The notes under the pieces were generated by a model, which was given only the letters and a program-made list of their open reading frames with translations, searched no databases and was not told where the DNA came from. This document shows positions 36,814-46,277 of a stretch of 64,000 bases of DNA, piece after piece. The stretch lies in NCBI RefSeq assembly GCF_006716305.1, contig NZ_VFOU01000004.1:273491-337490 (forward strand). The letters run 5' to 3'. The stretch's first letter is position 1, and every line of letters starts with the position of its first letter. A program made the position numbers and the translations under genes. The stretch is from Enteractinococcus coprophilus. GTDB lineage: Bacteria; Actinomycetota; Actinomycetes; Actinomycetales; Micrococcaceae.

Positions 36814-36933
36814 ATGGCCGTTCTCCTGTTCTTTATGACAAAGGTCTTCAACAACACGTCCTTACCCGGGAGGTTCTCCGGCCAAGTGGTGCAATGCGGG
36901 ATATGAAGAACTCGACACATCCCAGACATTGTC

Positions 36934-36975
36934 CTTACCTGGCGGGTAAGTCTTCGGCCTTTGTCTTGTCCGAAG
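36934..36975 (-). promoter_or_regulatory. Tandem hairpins in the rpsM leader
   Basis: CTTACC/GGTAAG (36934-36939 with 36945-36950) and CTTCGG/CCGAAG (36952-36957 with 36970-36975) form two adjacent stem-loops between rpmJ and rpsM. The 9-mer GTCCTTACC occurs at 36931-36939 and again at 36859-36867, closer to rpsM. The role could be autogenous control or an internal promoter region. Confidence 0.4.
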
Positions 36976-37039
36976 GTTGAGCTTGACGCTCTGTGTTGCT
37001 GCGGTCCATCGTGGACCTATGTGTAGTGCGCTAGGGGTT

Positions 37040-37153
37040 TTAGCCCTGGCGCTGTTTGTGGCGTGGGTTAGAGCAGATCACCATGACATTGCCGTGGCGG
37101 CGAATAACCTTGCAGTCATCGCAGATCCGCTTCACGCTTGGCTGAACCTTCAT
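37040..37153 (-). CDS. rpmJ: Large subunit ribosomal protein L36
   Basis: A 37-codon gene. The protein starts [20 protein letters not shown] and ends [11 protein letters not shown]. It has the zinc-ribbon ligands C-x2-C, then Cys and His, of the zinc-binding (C+) form of bL36. A near-perfect AAGGAGG lies 6 nt before the ATG. It follows infA by 36 bp, the conserved order. Confidence 0.97.
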   Translation of the reverse strand: MKVQPSVKRICDDCKVIRRHGNVMVICSNPRHKQRQG

Positions 37154-37189
37154 TGGGTTCCTCCTTGAGCGTTCCAGAGGTGGATAGTT

Positions 37190-37411
37190 TTATTTATAGC
37201 GGTAGACAATACGGCCTCGTTCGAGGTCGTAGGGGCTAAGCTCGACCACCACACGGTCTTCCGGGAGAATGCGAATATAGTGTTGACGCATTTTTCCAGA
37301 AATGGTGGCAAGCACGACGTGGTCGTTATCTAACCGGACCCGGAACATTGCGTTTGGCAATGCTTCAGAGACGGTTCCTTCAACTTCAATGACGCCTTCT
37401 TTTTTAGCCAT
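37190..37411 (-). CDS. infA: Translation initiation factor IF-1
   Basis: A 73-residue OB-fold factor binding the ribosomal A site during initiation. [20 protein letters not shown] and the ending [15 protein letters not shown] are canonical. I chose the ATG at 37409-37411; a GTG three codons upstream is in frame. GGAGG lies only 2 nt before the ATG, unusually close. Confidence 0.97.
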   Translation of the reverse strand: MAKKEGVIEVEGTVSEALPNAMFRVRLDNDHVVLATISGKMRQHYIRILPEDRVVVELSPYDLERGRIVYRYK

Positions 37412-37607
37412 GTCCTCCACAATCTGTTATCTTTTGTCACTGCACTGGTTCGTATCCGAGCCAAGCAATCACAGAAGCATGAGTTTATGCACTGAATTCA
37501 TTCTTGAAGCTTTTATTCGGGCACGCCGATGAACTTAAAGGCAGAATCAGCCAAGGGTCTATGTTAGCGCATGTTGCCAAGTAATGCCAAACGCTCTTGA
37601 CAGTGAC

Positions 37608-38432
37608 CTAGTTTTGTGGGATCGGCACCGGGGTGACCCCGTAGCGAGCAAGATTCGCTGCTCCGCCATCTGGGCTCGTGATGACCCAGATCCCTTCCTT
37701 ATGGCGCGCCACCGAGTGCTCCCACTGGGATGCATAGGAACCATCGAGCGTCACGACGGTCCAATCGTCATCGAGGGTTTTCGTAGCGATATCCCCGCGG
37801 ACGAGCATCGGTTCGATTGCCAGCACCATACCGGCTTTGATTCGCGGCCCGCGCATGCCCGAGCGGTAGTTGAAAACATCTGGTGCCTGGTGCATGGCAG
37901 AGCCAATGCCGTGACCTACATAGTCTTCCAGAATGCCAAGTGGCTCTCCGGGTTGAGCTCGAACGTAGTCTTCGATCGCGTTGCCGATTTCACCAACGTG
38001 TTTGGCTTTGGCAAAGGCAGCGATACCTGCCCACATGGCTTCTTCGGTAATCGTTGAGAGGCGGACGTTGGCAGGATCTGGGGTGCCAACAAGCACCGTT
38101 CGAGCAGAATCAGAATGCCAACCGTCGACAACAGCACCGGCATCGATGGAGATGATGTCACCATTTTGTAGAACCCGCTCCCCCGGGATGCCGTGGACGA
38201 CTTCCTCATTGACCGATGCACAGATGGTGGCTGGGAAGCCGTGATACCCCAGGAAATTGGAGGTTGCACCATGGTCTGCGAGCACGGTACGAAAAACCTG
38301 GTCGAGGTGGGCGGTGGTGATTCCGGGTTGTGCTGCTGCGACGACCGCGTCGAGTCCTTGGTGCAAGATAAGGCCGGCCTTATGCATAGTGGCCAGCTGC
38401 TTATTGGTTTTGAGTTCTATTTGTCGTGACAT
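37608..38432 (-). CDS. map: Methionine aminopeptidase, type I
   Basis: A 274-residue metallopeptidase removing the N-terminal methionine from nascent proteins. Metal ligands are in ISIDAGAVVDGWHSDSA, YVGHGIGSAMH, LAIEPM and WEHSVA. The gene stands alone: the adk terminator (38561-38588) lies 129 bp upstream and 196 bp separate it from infA, so it probably has its own promoter in 38433-38560. Confidence 0.96.
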   Translation of the reverse strand: MSRQIELKTNKQLATMHKAGLILHQGLDAVVAAAQPGITTAHLDQVFRTVLADHGATSNFLGYHGFPATICASVNEEVVHGIPGERVLQNGDIISIDAGAVVDGWHSDSARTVLVGTPDPANVRLSTITEEAMWAGIAAFAKAKHVGEIGNAIEDYVRAQPGEPLGILEDYVGHGIGSAMHQAPDVFNYRSGMRGPRIKAGMVLAIEPMLVRGDIATKTLDDDWTVVTLDGSYASQWEHSVARHKEGIWVITSPDGGAANLARYGVTPVPIPQN

Positions 38433-38560
38433 TCCTGATGCTGTTCTCTGTGGGTTCGGACAGGTCGTGACCTTGCGGTAGGCGCGGCTGAATATTCACC
38501 CAGCGTAGTGGGTTGCGTTAACGGTTGCCAATCCGTCCCGCACGTATTGTTGGGCAACGA

Positions 38561-38588
38561 AAAACCGACCCGATATCGGGTCGGTTTT
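38561..38588. terminator. Perfect 28-bp palindrome, adk terminator
   Basis: AAAACCGACCCGAT (38561-38574) and ATCGGGTCGGTTTT (38575-38588) are complementary without mismatch and end in T-rich tails on both strands. It separates secY-adk from map. Confidence 0.85.
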
Positions 38589-38605
38589 CCAACACGCTTT
38601 ATGGA

Positions 38606-39223
38606 TTACTCACCAGAGCGAGGCTTGATCACCGGGAGGGTGCCGGTGCGAGCACGGATATTGTAGATGGTTTGTAGGAGACGCTCGGTGATGTCGTCGA
38701 TGGCTCCGGTACCGTCAACCCGACCAACAATGCCCTGGTTGACATAGCCTTCGATCAGATCCGCGGTTTCCTGGTGGTAGAGGTCTAGGCGGTGCTGGAT
38801 GACCTCAGCGGTGTCATCGGAACGGCCCTCTGTTTCAGCGCGCGCTAGTAGGCGTTCGATGATCTCCTCATCTGGTACTTCGAGGACGAGGACAGCCGTG
38901 AGGACCTCACCTTTGTCTTCCAGGATTTTGTTGAGCGCTTCTACCTGGCCTTGGGTGCGTGGATATCCGTCAAGGAGAAACCCGTTGGCAACATCTTTAT
39001 GGTTGAGGCGGTCTGCGACCATCCGGTTGGTGACGTCATCGGGCACGAAGTCGCCAGCGTCGATGTAGGTCTTGGCTTCTTTGCCAAGTTCCGTCACTTC
39101 TTTGACGTTATAACGGAAGATATCTCCGGTTGAGATGGCGGGGATGGCCATTTTGTCTGCAATACGTACCGCTTGGGTGCCTTTGCCTGACCCTGGAGGG
39201 CCCATGATGAGCAAACGTGTCAT
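38606..39223 (-). CDS. adk: Adenylate kinase
   Basis: A 205-residue enzyme interconverting ATP + AMP and 2 ADP. P-loop GPPGSGKGTQ at residues 8-17, AMP-site FLLDGYPRT near 81-89 and a short lid replacing the long zinc-binding one of Firmicutes, as in other actinobacterial kinases. It is downstream of secY by 48 bp and ends at the palindrome 38561-38588. Confidence 0.97.
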   Translation of the reverse strand: MTRLLIMGPPGSGKGTQAVRIADKMAIPAISTGDIFRYNVKEVTELGKEAKTYIDAGDFVPDDVTNRMVADRLNHKDVANGFLLDGYPRTQGQVEALNKILEDKGEVLTAVLVLEVPDEEIIERLLARAETEGRSDDTAEVIQHRLDLYHQETADLIEGYVNQGIVGRVDGTGAIDDITERLLQTIYNIRARTGTLPVIKPRSGE

Positions 39224-39271
39224 AGATTGTCCTGTCCTTGTTCTTTGGGTCTCGTGTGGTTGTCTTCCAGC

Positions 39272-40579
39272 CTAGCGGAGCAAGCCTTCGTAATGGCGTT
39301 GTTCCATTTGTGCGTCGATTTGTTTGATCGTGGTCAAAGCTACACCAACCATAATCAGAATCGAGACGCCTCCAAATGGGAAGTTTTGGTCCGCACCGAT
39401 CAGCACGAATGCTATCAGCGGGATCATCGCGATTACGCCGAGGTAGATCGCGCCGACGAAGGTCACTCGCGAGATCACGTATTCCAGGTACTGCACGGTG
39501 GGCCGTCCTGCACGGACACCCGGGATGAAGCCGCCTTGGCGTTTCATATTATCCGAAACGTCTTGCGGGTTAAAGGTAATGGTCACGTAGAAATACGTGA
39601 AGAAGATCGTCATCAGGAAGAAAATCGCCATGTATAGCGGGTGTGACCCGGTGCCGAAGTACTGCTGCAGCCAAACGATCCAGCCGGCCGGTTCACTACC
39701 GTCGGTGGGCATATTGAACTGGATGAGAATCTGCGGCAGCATCAAGATCGATGACGCGAAGATCACCGGAATCACACCGGCCATATTGACTTTGATCGGG
39801 ATGTAGGTCGTAGTGGAACCCACGGAGCGGCGACCGATCTGGCGGCGAGCGTATTGCACAGGGATACGGCGCTGGGTGTCTTCGACGAACACAATGAACA
39901 TCATGGTGGCGATGCCAACGACCATGACCAGTGCGAAGACTCGCCAGCTCTGGGTTTGCCAGATGGCAGCCAGGCCTGCTGGGAATCCGGCAGCGATCGA
40001 CACGAAGATCATCAGTGACATGCCGTTTCCGACGCCGCGTTCGGTGATCTGTTCACCCATCCACATGATGACGATGGCACCCATGGCTAAGGTCAGAACC
40101 AATAGCAGGGTCGCCCAAATGCCGTCGTCATTGAGCAGCGAGACGTTACAGTTCAATAGGGCGCCCGAGCGTGCCAGGGTGGCGATTGTGGTCGCGTTCA
40201 GCAGTGCCAGGCCCACGGTCAGGTAGCGCGTGTACTGAGTCAGGCGCGCTTGACCTTCGGCACCTTCTTTCTGAAGTCGCTCAAAAGCAGGGATGACCAC
40301 GCGCAGCAGCTGGGTGATGATCGACGCGGTGATGTAGGGCATAATGCCCAGTGCGAAAATAGAAACCTGCAGTAGCGCACCGCCGGAGAACATGTTGACA
40401 AAGGAGTAGAGCCCACCGGTGGTATCACCTTGGGCCAAACACATTTGCACGTTGCCGTAGTCGACACTTGGTGCGGGGATGAAGACGCCGACCCGGTAGA
40501 TGGCGATGACAGCCAACGTAAACAGGATCTTAGTTCGCAGATCTGGGGTTTTGAACACCCTGGCTATCGTGCTGAACAA
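39272..40579 (-). CDS. secY: Protein translocase subunit SecY
   Basis: A 435-residue channel subunit with ten membrane helices, exporting proteins with SecE/SecG and SecA. Family blocks are FSGGALLQVSIFALGIMPYITASIITQLL (plug and TM2 region) and YVTITFNPQDVSDNMKRQGGFIPG. The frame extends upstream to 40720, but a TTG at 40577-40579 has AGGAGG with 4-nt spacing. It gives the canonical N-terminus FSTIARVFKTPDLR, so I use the TTG. A terminator separates it from rplO. Confidence 0.97.
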   Translation of the reverse strand: MFSTIARVFKTPDLRTKILFTLAVIAIYRVGVFIPAPSVDYGNVQMCLAQGDTTGGLYSFVNMFSGGALLQVSIFALGIMPYITASIITQLLRVVIPAFERLQKEGAEGQARLTQYTRYLTVGLALLNATTIATLARSGALLNCNVSLLNDDGIWATLLLVLTLAMGAIVIMWMGEQITERGVGNGMSLMIFVSIAAGFPAGLAAIWQTQSWRVFALVMVVGIATMMFIVFVEDTQRRIPVQYARRQIGRRSVGSTTTYIPIKVNMAGVIPVIFASSILMLPQILIQFNMPTDGSEPAGWIVWLQQYFGTGSHPLYMAIFFLMTIFFTYFYVTITFNPQDVSDNMKRQGGFIPGVRAGRPTVQYLEYVISRVTFVGAIYLGVIAMIPLIAFVLIGADQNFPFGGVSILIMVGVALTTIKQIDAQMEQRHYEGLLR

Positions 40580-40582
40580 GTG

Positions 40583-40589
40583 TCCTCCT
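40583..40589 (-). promoter_or_regulatory. Ribosome-binding site fixing the TTG start of secY
   Basis: AGGAGGA on the minus strand lies 3-4 nt before the TTG at 40577-40579. No upstream ATG or GTG of the open frame has a comparable site. Confidence 0.8.
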
Positions 40590-40694
40590 GACAGTAGTGC
40601 GAGACTGCACTTTGGTAGATACGACAGAACGTCGGATCTTTCGTACACGGTGGTGCCAAGAAAAGGCACGGTTTGCATTCTAACGTTAAAACCA

Positions 40695-40739
40695 ACGGCC
40701 CTCGACCTGTGACGTGTCACGTCAATGATCGAGGGCCGT
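40695..40739 (-). terminator. Terminator between rplO and secY
   Basis: An 11-bp stem, ACGGCCCTCGA (40695-40705) with TCGAGGGCCGT (40729-40739), encloses a second small palindrome TGACGT/ACGTCA. On the minus strand it is followed by TTGGTTTTAACG, a T-rich run. Confidence 0.8.
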
Positions 40740-40773
40740 CTAACAGCTCACGCTGTTCTCAGTCAGAACAGGG

Positions 40774-41235
40774 TTATGCAGTAGTGGTTGAGCCTCCGGC
40801 TTCAGCAATCTTGTCGACAGCTGATTTGGAGAATGCATCGGCGGTCACATTGACTGCGACACCGATGTCACCCGAGCCGAGAACTTTGACCGGCTGGTTC
40901 TTACGAACGAGCCCCTTGGCCACGAGGTCAGCAACGGTGACGTCGCCGCCTTCTGGGAAGGATTCGGTCAGTTTGTCGAGGTTGACAACCTGGTAGTTGA
41001 TTTTGGCAGGGTTTTTGAAACCGCGCAGTTTTGGAAGGCGCATGTACAGCGGAAGCTGTCCACCTTCGAAACCTGCTGGTACCTTGTTGCGAGCACGGGT
41101 GCCCTTGGTACCGCGGGTTGCGGTTTTACCGCCCTTGCCACCTTCACCACGACCGTAACGCAGTTTGCGTTTGTTCGAGCCTTTTGCTGGACGCAGGTCG
41201 TGAAGTTTGATCGCTTCTTGTTGTTCTTCAGCCAT
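40774..41235 (-). CDS. rplO: Large subunit ribosomal protein L15
   Basis: A 153-residue L15 (uL15). The glycine-rich N-terminus ([36 protein letters not shown]) and the [11 protein letters not shown] block are diagnostic. Shares 1 nt with the rpmD stop (TAATG). Last gene of the spc-type unit before the terminator at 40695-40739. Confidence 0.98.
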   Translation of the reverse strand: MAEEQQEAIKLHDLRPAKGSNKRKLRYGRGEGGKGGKTATRGTKGTRARNKVPAGFEGGQLPLYMRLPKLRGFKNPAKINYQVVNLDKLTESFPEGGDVTVADLVAKGLVRKNQPVKVLGSGDIGVAVNVTADAFSKSAVDKIAEAGGSTTTA

Positions 41236-41459
41236 TAGTCGACCTCCTCGACCTTTACCAGGTGAGACACAGCGTTAACCATGCCCACCGTGGCGGCGTC
41301 GGCGTTGCGAGTAACGGACTTGCCGATACCACGCAGCCCGAGCGACCGCAGCGTTTCAACGTGTTTTGGCTTGCGTCCGATAACCGAGCGTACCTGCGTG
41401 ATGGTCAGGGTTGCGTCGGATGGCACAAGGTTCTTCGGGGTTGATTCGAAGTTTGCCAC
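41235..41459 (-). CDS. rpmD: Large subunit ribosomal protein L30
   Basis: A 74-residue L30 (uL30). [32 protein letters not shown] is the family core; the first 15 residues are a short extension relative to the usual 60-residue protein. It lies 2 bp after rpsE and overlaps rplO by 1 nt. Confidence 0.97.
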   Translation of the reverse strand: MANFESTPKNLVPSDATLTITQVRSVIGRKPKHVETLRSLGLRGIGKSVTRNADAATVGMVNAVSHLVKVEEVD

Positions 41460-41461
41460 GC

Positions 41462-42196
41462 TTATGCACCTGCCTTTTCTTCTGCACGCTTGGCACGGGC
41501 TTCTTCGATCGTGCGCAGCATTGCTCGTGGAGCAACTTCGTCAACAGACAGACCACGGCGCGCTGCGACCTCTTCAGGGCCTTCCAGCTGACGCAGTGCT
41601 TCTACGGTTGCGCGAACGATGTTGATGGCATTCGCCGAGCCCATGGACTTAGACAGCACGTCGGTAATACCGGCTGCTTCAAGTACCGCACGGACTGGAC
41701 CACCGGCGATAACACCGGTACCCGGGGAGGCAGGACGCAGCAGGACAACGCCTGCGGCATCTTCACCCTGGGACAGGTGTGGGATGGTCGTACCGACGCG
41801 TGGGACGCGGAAGAAGTTCTTCTTGGCTTCTTCGACGCCTTTGGCGATTGCGGCTGGGACTTCTTTGGCTTTTCCGTAGCCGACACCGACCATGCCGTCG
41901 CCGTCGCCGACGACTACCAGTGCGGTGAAGGCGAACCGGCGTCCACCCTTGACGACTTTGGCAACACGGTTGATGGCAACGACGCGTTCTAGGAACTGGT
42001 CTTTGTTGTCATCGCGACCGCCACGGCGTCCGCCACGGTCTGAGCGTTCGCCACGTTCAGAGCGTTGGCCACGACGTGCGCCACGACCACCGCGTTGTTC
42101 GGTGTGCTGGCTGTCGGAGCCCTGCGAGGTTTCCGATACAGCCTCTTGAGTTGTTTCGGTCACCTGTGTGTCCTTTTCGTTGTTTGCTTCGGTCAC
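41462..42196 (-). CDS. rpsE: Small subunit ribosomal protein S5
   Basis: A 244-residue S5 (uS5), guarding decoding accuracy. The double-stranded RNA-binding domain contains [23 protein letters not shown] and [25 protein letters not shown] is near the C-terminus. The first 65 residues are an added low-complexity stretch with [18 protein letters not shown], longer than in most bacteria. Overlaps rplR as ATGA. Confidence 0.98.
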   Translation of the reverse strand: MTEANNEKDTQVTETTQEAVSETSQGSDSQHTEQRGGRGARRGQRSERGERSDRGGRRGGRDDNKDQFLERVVAINRVAKVVKGGRRFAFTALVVVGDGDGMVGVGYGKAKEVPAAIAKGVEEAKKNFFRVPRVGTTIPHLSQGEDAAGVVLLRPASPGTGVIAGGPVRAVLEAAGITDVLSKSMGSANAINIVRATVEALRQLEGPEEVAARRGLSVDEVAPRAMLRTIEEARAKRAEEKAGA

Positions 42197-42567
42197 AGCT
42201 TCAGTCCACCTTCCCGTGCACCGTCAGCGACGGCTGCGATACGTCCGTGGTATTTGTGACCGGCGCGGTCGAATACGACTGCGGTCACCCCGGCGTCTTC
42301 AGCGCGCTGTGCAATGAGTTCGCCTACTTTGCGAGCTTTTTGGGTTTTCTCAGCGTCGAGTGCACGAAGATCGGCTTCCATGGTGGAAGCAGATACCAGC
42401 GTGACACCGGCTTCGTCGTCGATAACCTGTGCAAAGATGTGGCGTGCTGAACGGTTGACAACAAGACGTGGGCGTGCGGCTGTTCCGTGGATCCGTTTGC
42501 GTACGCGTGCGTGACGGCGACGGCGGGCAGCGTTTTTGCCTTTGCCTTTGATACTGACAGTTGACAT
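42193..42567 (-). CDS. rplR: Large subunit ribosomal protein L18
   Basis: A 124-residue L18 (uL18), which carries 5S rRNA into the 50S subunit with L5. [26 protein letters not shown] and the ending [24 protein letters not shown] are typical. Shares 1 nt with rplF (TAATG) and 4 nt with rpsE. Confidence 0.98.
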   Translation of the reverse strand: MSTVSIKGKGKNAARRRRHARVRKRIHGTAARPRLVVNRSARHIFAQVIDDEAGVTLVSASTMEADLRALDAEKTQKARKVGELIAQRAEDAGVTAVVFDRAGHKYHGRIAAVADGAREGGLKL

Positions 42568-43100
42568 TACTTACCTGCCTTTCCGGCCTTGCGGCGAATG
42601 ATTTCACCCTCGTAGCGAATACCTTTGGCCTTATAAGGTTCGGTAACGCGCAGTTTACGGATGTTGGCGGCAGTTTCGCCGACAAGTTGTTTATCGATAC
42701 CTGACACGGTGATCGTGTTGCCTTCGATGACAAAGTCGATACCTGCTGGGGCATCAACCTCGACGGGGTGGGAGAAACCCAGCTGCAGTTCGAGACCGCT
42801 GCCTTTGGCAACCACGCGGTAACCGGTACCGTGAAGTTCCAATTTCTTGGAGTAGCCTTCGGTGACGCCGACGATCATGTTGTTGATCAGGGTACGAGTC
42901 AGGCCGTGGAGCGAACGAGATTCGCGTTCTTCATCCGGACGGGTGACGGTGATGACGTTTTCTTCGAGTTTGGCTTCAATCGGGCCGTCGATGCTCATGC
43001 CCAGCTCACCTTTTGGTCCTTTGACAGACACATCGGAGCCGTTGATGGCAACGTCGACGCCGGAAGGTACGGTGATCGGAAGCTTTCCAATACGTGACAT
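42567..43100 (-). CDS. rplF: Large subunit ribosomal protein L6
   Basis: A 177-residue L6 (uL6) near the factor-binding site. [39 protein letters not shown] and [24 protein letters not shown] are conserved. It starts 18 bp after the rpsH stop. Confidence 0.98.
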   Translation of the reverse strand: MSRIGKLPITVPSGVDVAINGSDVSVKGPKGELGMSIDGPIEAKLEENVITVTRPDEERESRSLHGLTRTLINNMIVGVTEGYSKKLELHGTGYRVVAKGSGLELQLGFSHPVEVDAPAGIDFVIEGNTITVSGIDKQLVGETAANIRKLRVTEPYKAKGIRYEGEIIRRKAGKAGK

Positions 43101-43118
43101 TGATTCCCTTCCTTTCCG

Positions 43119-43517
43119 TTACCAGACGTAGGCGAGGACTTCCCCACCCACACCTTTCGAAGCTGCTTGACGGTCGGTCAGCAGACCAGATGAAGTCGAT
43201 AAGATCGCAATGCCGAGTCCACCCAGCACATGTGGCAGGTTGTTGGACTTGGCGTAGACGCGCAAACCTGGTTTCGAGATGCGGCGCAGTCCTGCGATAG
43301 AACGCTGACGCTGTGGACCAAACTTCAGGTCCAGGACGAGGTCTTTGCCTACGCGTGCGTCAACTTCGTTGTAGTCGGCGATGTAGCCTTCGTTTTTTAA
43401 GATTTCGGCGACGCCGCGCTTCAATTTTGAAGACGGCATAGACACGGAGTCGTGATGCGCCGAGTTAGCGTTGCGCAGACGTGTCAACATGTCTGCGACG
43501 GGGTCGGTCATACTCAT
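43119..43517 (-). CDS. rpsH: Small subunit ribosomal protein S8
   Basis: A 132-residue S8 (uS8) from the ATG at 43515-43517, giving [20 protein letters not shown], the usual actinobacterial N-terminus; the longer open frame to 43571 is not used. The C-terminal [21 protein letters not shown] is canonical. rpsN, found between rplE and rpsH in many bacteria, is missing here. Confidence 0.97.
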   Translation of the reverse strand: MSMTDPVADMLTRLRNANSAHHDSVSMPSSKLKRGVAEILKNEGYIADYNEVDARVGKDLVLDLKFGPQRQRSIAGLRRISKPGLRVYAKSNNLPHVLGGLGIAILSTSSGLLTDRQAASKGVGGEVLAYVW

Positions 43518-43590
43518 ATATGGCTTTAGCCTTTTCTCGTTGTGGTTTCCTGACCCGGTACACCGGGCCAAGACCTATAACGTAGTTGGA

Positions 43591-44172
43591 TTACTGGTCT
43601 GCCTTGAACGGGAAGCCCAGCGCACGCAACAGTGCACGGCCTTCGTCGTCGGTTTTGGCGGTGGTTACGAGGGTGATATCCATACCGCGTACACGGTCGA
43701 TCTTGTCCTGATCGATTTCGTGGAACACGGACTGTTCGGACAGACCGAAGGTGTAGTTGCCGTTGCCGTCAAACTGGCGTGGGCTCAAACCGCGGAAGTC
43801 ACGGATACGTGGCAGTGCGAGGGTGACCAGACGATCCAGGAATTCCCACATGCGATCGCCGCGCATGGTCACGTGTGTACCGATAGGCATGCCTTCGCGG
43901 AGTTTGAACTGTGCGATGGATTTCTTCGCGCGAGTTACCTGTGGTTTCTGACCGGTGATCGCGGTGAGGTCTTCAATGGCACCGTTGATGACTTTGGAGT
44001 CACGTGCGGCTTCACCGACACCCATGTTGACCACGATCTTTTCTAGACCTGGTACCTGCATGACGTTTTCATAGTTGAACTCGTTTTGGAGTTCTGCTTT
44101 GATTTCGTCACGGTATTTGGCTTTGAGCCGCGGGGTGACCTTGGAGGCTGCGTTTTCAGATACCTGTGTCAT
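43591..44172 (-). CDS. rplE: Large subunit ribosomal protein L5
   Basis: A 193-residue L5 (uL5) binding 5S rRNA. Conserved blocks are [37 protein letters not shown] and the C-terminal [25 protein letters not shown]. Shares 1 nt with rplX (TAATG). Confidence 0.98.
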   Translation of the reverse strand: MTQVSENAASKVTPRLKAKYRDEIKAELQNEFNYENVMQVPGLEKIVVNMGVGEAARDSKVINGAIEDLTAITGQKPQVTRAKKSIAQFKLREGMPIGTHVTMRGDRMWEFLDRLVTLALPRIRDFRGLSPRQFDGNGNYTFGLSEQSVFHEIDQDKIDRVRGMDITLVTTAKTDDEGRALLRALGFPFKADQ

Positions 44173-44513
44173 TACAGCTCCTTTCCAGAGGCCTTGGCGT
44201 AACGGACCTTGACGGTCTTGGTTTCGCCGTCTTCTTCGACTTCTTCAAAACGGTAACCAACGCGGGTTGGCTTTTCGGTTTCCGGGTCGACAACTGCAAC
44301 CTTGGAGATGTGTAGCAGAGCTTCTTCTTCTACACGTCCGCCTTCGGTTGCACCGTCTGGTCCCTGACCGGCACGTACGTGCTTGGTTACCCGGTTGACA
44401 CCTTCAACGAGGACTTTGTCTTCTTTCGGTAGAACACGCAGGACTTTGCCCTGTTTGCCGCGGTCTTTACCTGACAGAACCTGTACGAGGTCGTCTTTTT
44501 TGATCTTCGCCAT
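44172..44513 (-). CDS. rplX: Large subunit ribosomal protein L24
   Basis: A 113-residue L24 (uL24), an assembly initiator. The KOW motif is in [23 protein letters not shown], followed by [13 protein letters not shown]. It lies 3 bp after rplN and overlaps rplE by 1 nt. Confidence 0.98.
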   Translation of the reverse strand: MAKIKKDDLVQVLSGKDRGKQGKVLRVLPKEDKVLVEGVNRVTKHVRAGQGPDGATEGGRVEEEALLHISKVAVVDPETEKPTRVGYRFEEVEEDGETKTVKVRYAKASGKEL

Positions 44514-44516
44514 AGG

Positions 44517-44885
44517 TTAGATCACCTCCGGTGCCAGCGATACGATACGCATGAATTGGTTATCACGTAGCTCACGGGCAACTGGGCCGAAGATACGAGT
44601 ACCGCGTGGTTCGTTATCCTGACGAAGGATGACGGCTGCGTTTTCGTCGAACTTAATGTACGAGCCATCAGTGCGACGTACCGATTTCTTGGTACGTACG
44701 ACAACTGCTTTGACGACGTCGCCCTTTTTGACGGCACCGCCTGGGATGGCATCTTTGACGGTAGCGACGATGACGTCGCCGATGGATGCATAGCGGCGTC
44801 CAGAGCCACCTAGAACACGGATGGTGAGAATTTCTTTCGCACCGGTGTTGTCGGCAACTTTGAGCCGCGATTCTTGTTGAATCAC
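44517..44885 (-). CDS. rplN: Large subunit ribosomal protein L14
   Basis: A 122-residue L14 (uL14). [19 protein letters not shown] and [18 protein letters not shown] are canonical. GTG start (44883-44885) with GGAG upstream. It heads its own unit: a hairpin and a 398-bp gap separate it from rpsQ, so it should have a separate promoter. Confidence 0.98.
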   Translation of the reverse strand: MIQQESRLKVADNTGAKEILTIRVLGGSGRRYASIGDVIVATVKDAIPGGAVKKGDVVKAVVVRTKKSVRRTDGSYIKFDENAAVILRQDNEPRGTRIFGPVARELRDNQFMRIVSLAPEVI

Positions 44886-45219
44886 TTGCTTACTCCTGCA
44901 TGTCTCGCTGGTTCTCAGCCCTCGGTTGGGTCGAGCCTTGCGGAACGGTCATGGAAATATTCTTGCTGTGCTTACCCCCAGCTAGGTGAGACGTATGTGA
45001 TCAGATTGCGCACAGAGGCAAACTGATCTCACAGTGCTTTTGAGCCAGGGCCGAGGCACGTTGGTGCAAGATGTTGTGCTTACTTTCCGTCAGATACCCG
45101 GTGGATGGCCGAGCTATGAAAAGGGGCACAGCTACATTATGCTACCGCACGGTTGGTGTATTTGGAAAATCGTTGTTCACCATTATCGAAGCACAAGGTG
45201 CGGTGGCGGTGTTAAAGCA
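44886..45219. other. Non-coding region between rpsQ hairpin and rplN
   Basis: This stretch lies where the S10 and spc clusters are usually continuous. It includes an imperfect inverted repeat (TGTGATCAG at 44996-45004, CTGATCTCACA at 45023-45033) in what should be the rplN leader. I could not define the promoter. A rightward frame at 45034-45405 runs antisense into rpsQ and is rejected. Confidence 0.5.
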
Positions 45220-45255
45220 CTGCATCCGCACCAGATATTTCTGATGCGGATGCAG
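45220..45255. terminator. Hairpin after rpsQ
   Basis: CTGCATCCGCA (45220-45230) pairs with TGCGGATGCAG (45245-45255), and CAGA with TCTG on top. It lies 28 bp beyond the rpsQ stop and likely ends or attenuates the rpsJ-rpsQ transcript, though only a short T-run follows. Confidence 0.65.
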
Positions 45256-45283
45256 TTGTTATTTGTTGTCGTAGTGCTAGCGC

Positions 45284-45568
45284 TTACTTGGCGCGCTCTA
45301 CGATGTCGACCAGGCGCCAGTGCTTCCCTTTGGAAAGCGGGCGGGTCTCGGCCAGGCGAACGATGTCGCCGATACCGGCGGTGTTTTCTTCGTCATGGGC
45401 TTTGACGCGCTTGGAGCGACGCATGATTTTGCCGTACAGAGCGTGCTGTTTGAAGTATTCGATCTCGACGACGATGGTTTTTTCCATCTTGTCGGACACG
45501 ACTACTCCACGAACATTTTTGCGGTAGTTACGCTCTGGTGCGGCTGCGGTGTCAACAGACTCAGTCAC
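45284..45568 (-). CDS. rpsQ: Small subunit ribosomal protein S17
   Basis: A 94-residue S17 (uS17). [23 protein letters not shown] and [28 protein letters not shown] are diagnostic. It is the last gene of the rpsJ-led operon and is followed by the hairpin 45220-45255. Confidence 0.98.
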   Translation of the reverse strand: MTESVDTAAAPERNYRKNVRGVVVSDKMEKTIVVEIEYFKQHALYGKIMRRSKRVKAHDEENTAGIGDIVRLAETRPLSKGKHWRLVDIVERAK

Positions 45569-45585
45569 TGTGATTCCTCCTCAGC

Positions 45586-45858
45586 CTACTTGCGGCTTTT
45601 CTTTTTGTCTTTGATGTCTTCGTCGCTGGCTTCGACTTCTTCGCGGATACCGAGTTCGCGTTCGCGCAGCACGGTCATAATGCGTGCAATGTCGCGTTTG
45701 ACGACCTTGATACGACCGGCGTTTTCGATCTGGCCGGTTGCCGCTTGGAAGCGCAGGTTGAATAACTCGGCTTTTGCTTTGTCGAGTTCTTCACGCAGGC
45801 GTGCGTTGTCGAAACCATCGAGTGCTTCAGTTGTTAGTTCAGGTGAACCCAATGCCAT
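45586..45858 (-). CDS. rpmC: Large subunit ribosomal protein L29
   Basis: A 90-residue L29 (uL29) at the peptide exit. [26 protein letters not shown] and [16 protein letters not shown] form the two-helix core. A charged tail ([18 protein letters not shown]) extends past the usual end. It starts 2 bp after rplP. Confidence 0.97.
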   Translation of the reverse strand: MALGSPELTTEALDGFDNARLREELDKAKAELFNLRFQAATGQIENAGRIKVVKRDIARIMTVLRERELGIREEVEASDEDIKDKKKSRK

Positions 45859-45860
45859 GG

Positions 45861-46277
45861 TTATTCACCACCCTCTCGGCGTACGATGCGAGCTTTGACT
45901 GGCAGCTTGTGGGCTGCTAGACGTAGAGCTTCGCGTGCGACCTCTTCACTGACACCAGACAGTTCGAACATGACACGTCCGGGTTTGATGTTGGCTACCC
46001 AGAATTCTGGTGAGCCTTTACCCGAACCCATGCGGACTTCGGCTGGTTTCTTGGTCAGTGGACGGTCTGGGAAAATGTTGATCCACACGTGACCACCACG
46101 CTTGATGTAACGAGTCATCGCGATACGAGCTGCCTCGATCTGACGGTTGGTTACATAGGCGCGAGTGGTTGCTTGCAGACCCCATTCACCGAAGGCTACT
46201 TCGGTGCCGCCTTTGGCCATACCTTTACGGCCAGGACGGTGCTGTTTACGGAATTTTACGCGACGTGGGATAAGCAT
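45861..46277 (-). CDS. rplP: Large subunit ribosomal protein L16
   Basis: A 138-residue L16 (uL16) contacting A-site t[47 protein letters not shown] and [17 protein letters not shown] are canonical. It shares 1 nt with the rpsC stop (TAATG). Confidence 0.98.
   Translation of the reverse strand: MLIPRRVKFRKQHRPGRKGMAKGGTEVAFGEWGLQATTRAYVTNRQIEAARIAMTRYIKRGGHVWINIFPDRPLTKKPAEVRMGSGKGSPEFWVANIKPGRVMFELSGVSEEVAREALRLAAHKLPVKARIVRREGGE

Noticed and set aside
43518..43590. Missing rpsN between rplE and rpsH as a deletion
   Set aside because: Many actinobacteria encode S14 elsewhere, so absence here is not evidence of loss.
45034..45405. 123-codon rightward frame between rplN and rpsQ
   Set aside because: Its second half is antisense to rpsQ and its sequence looks random.
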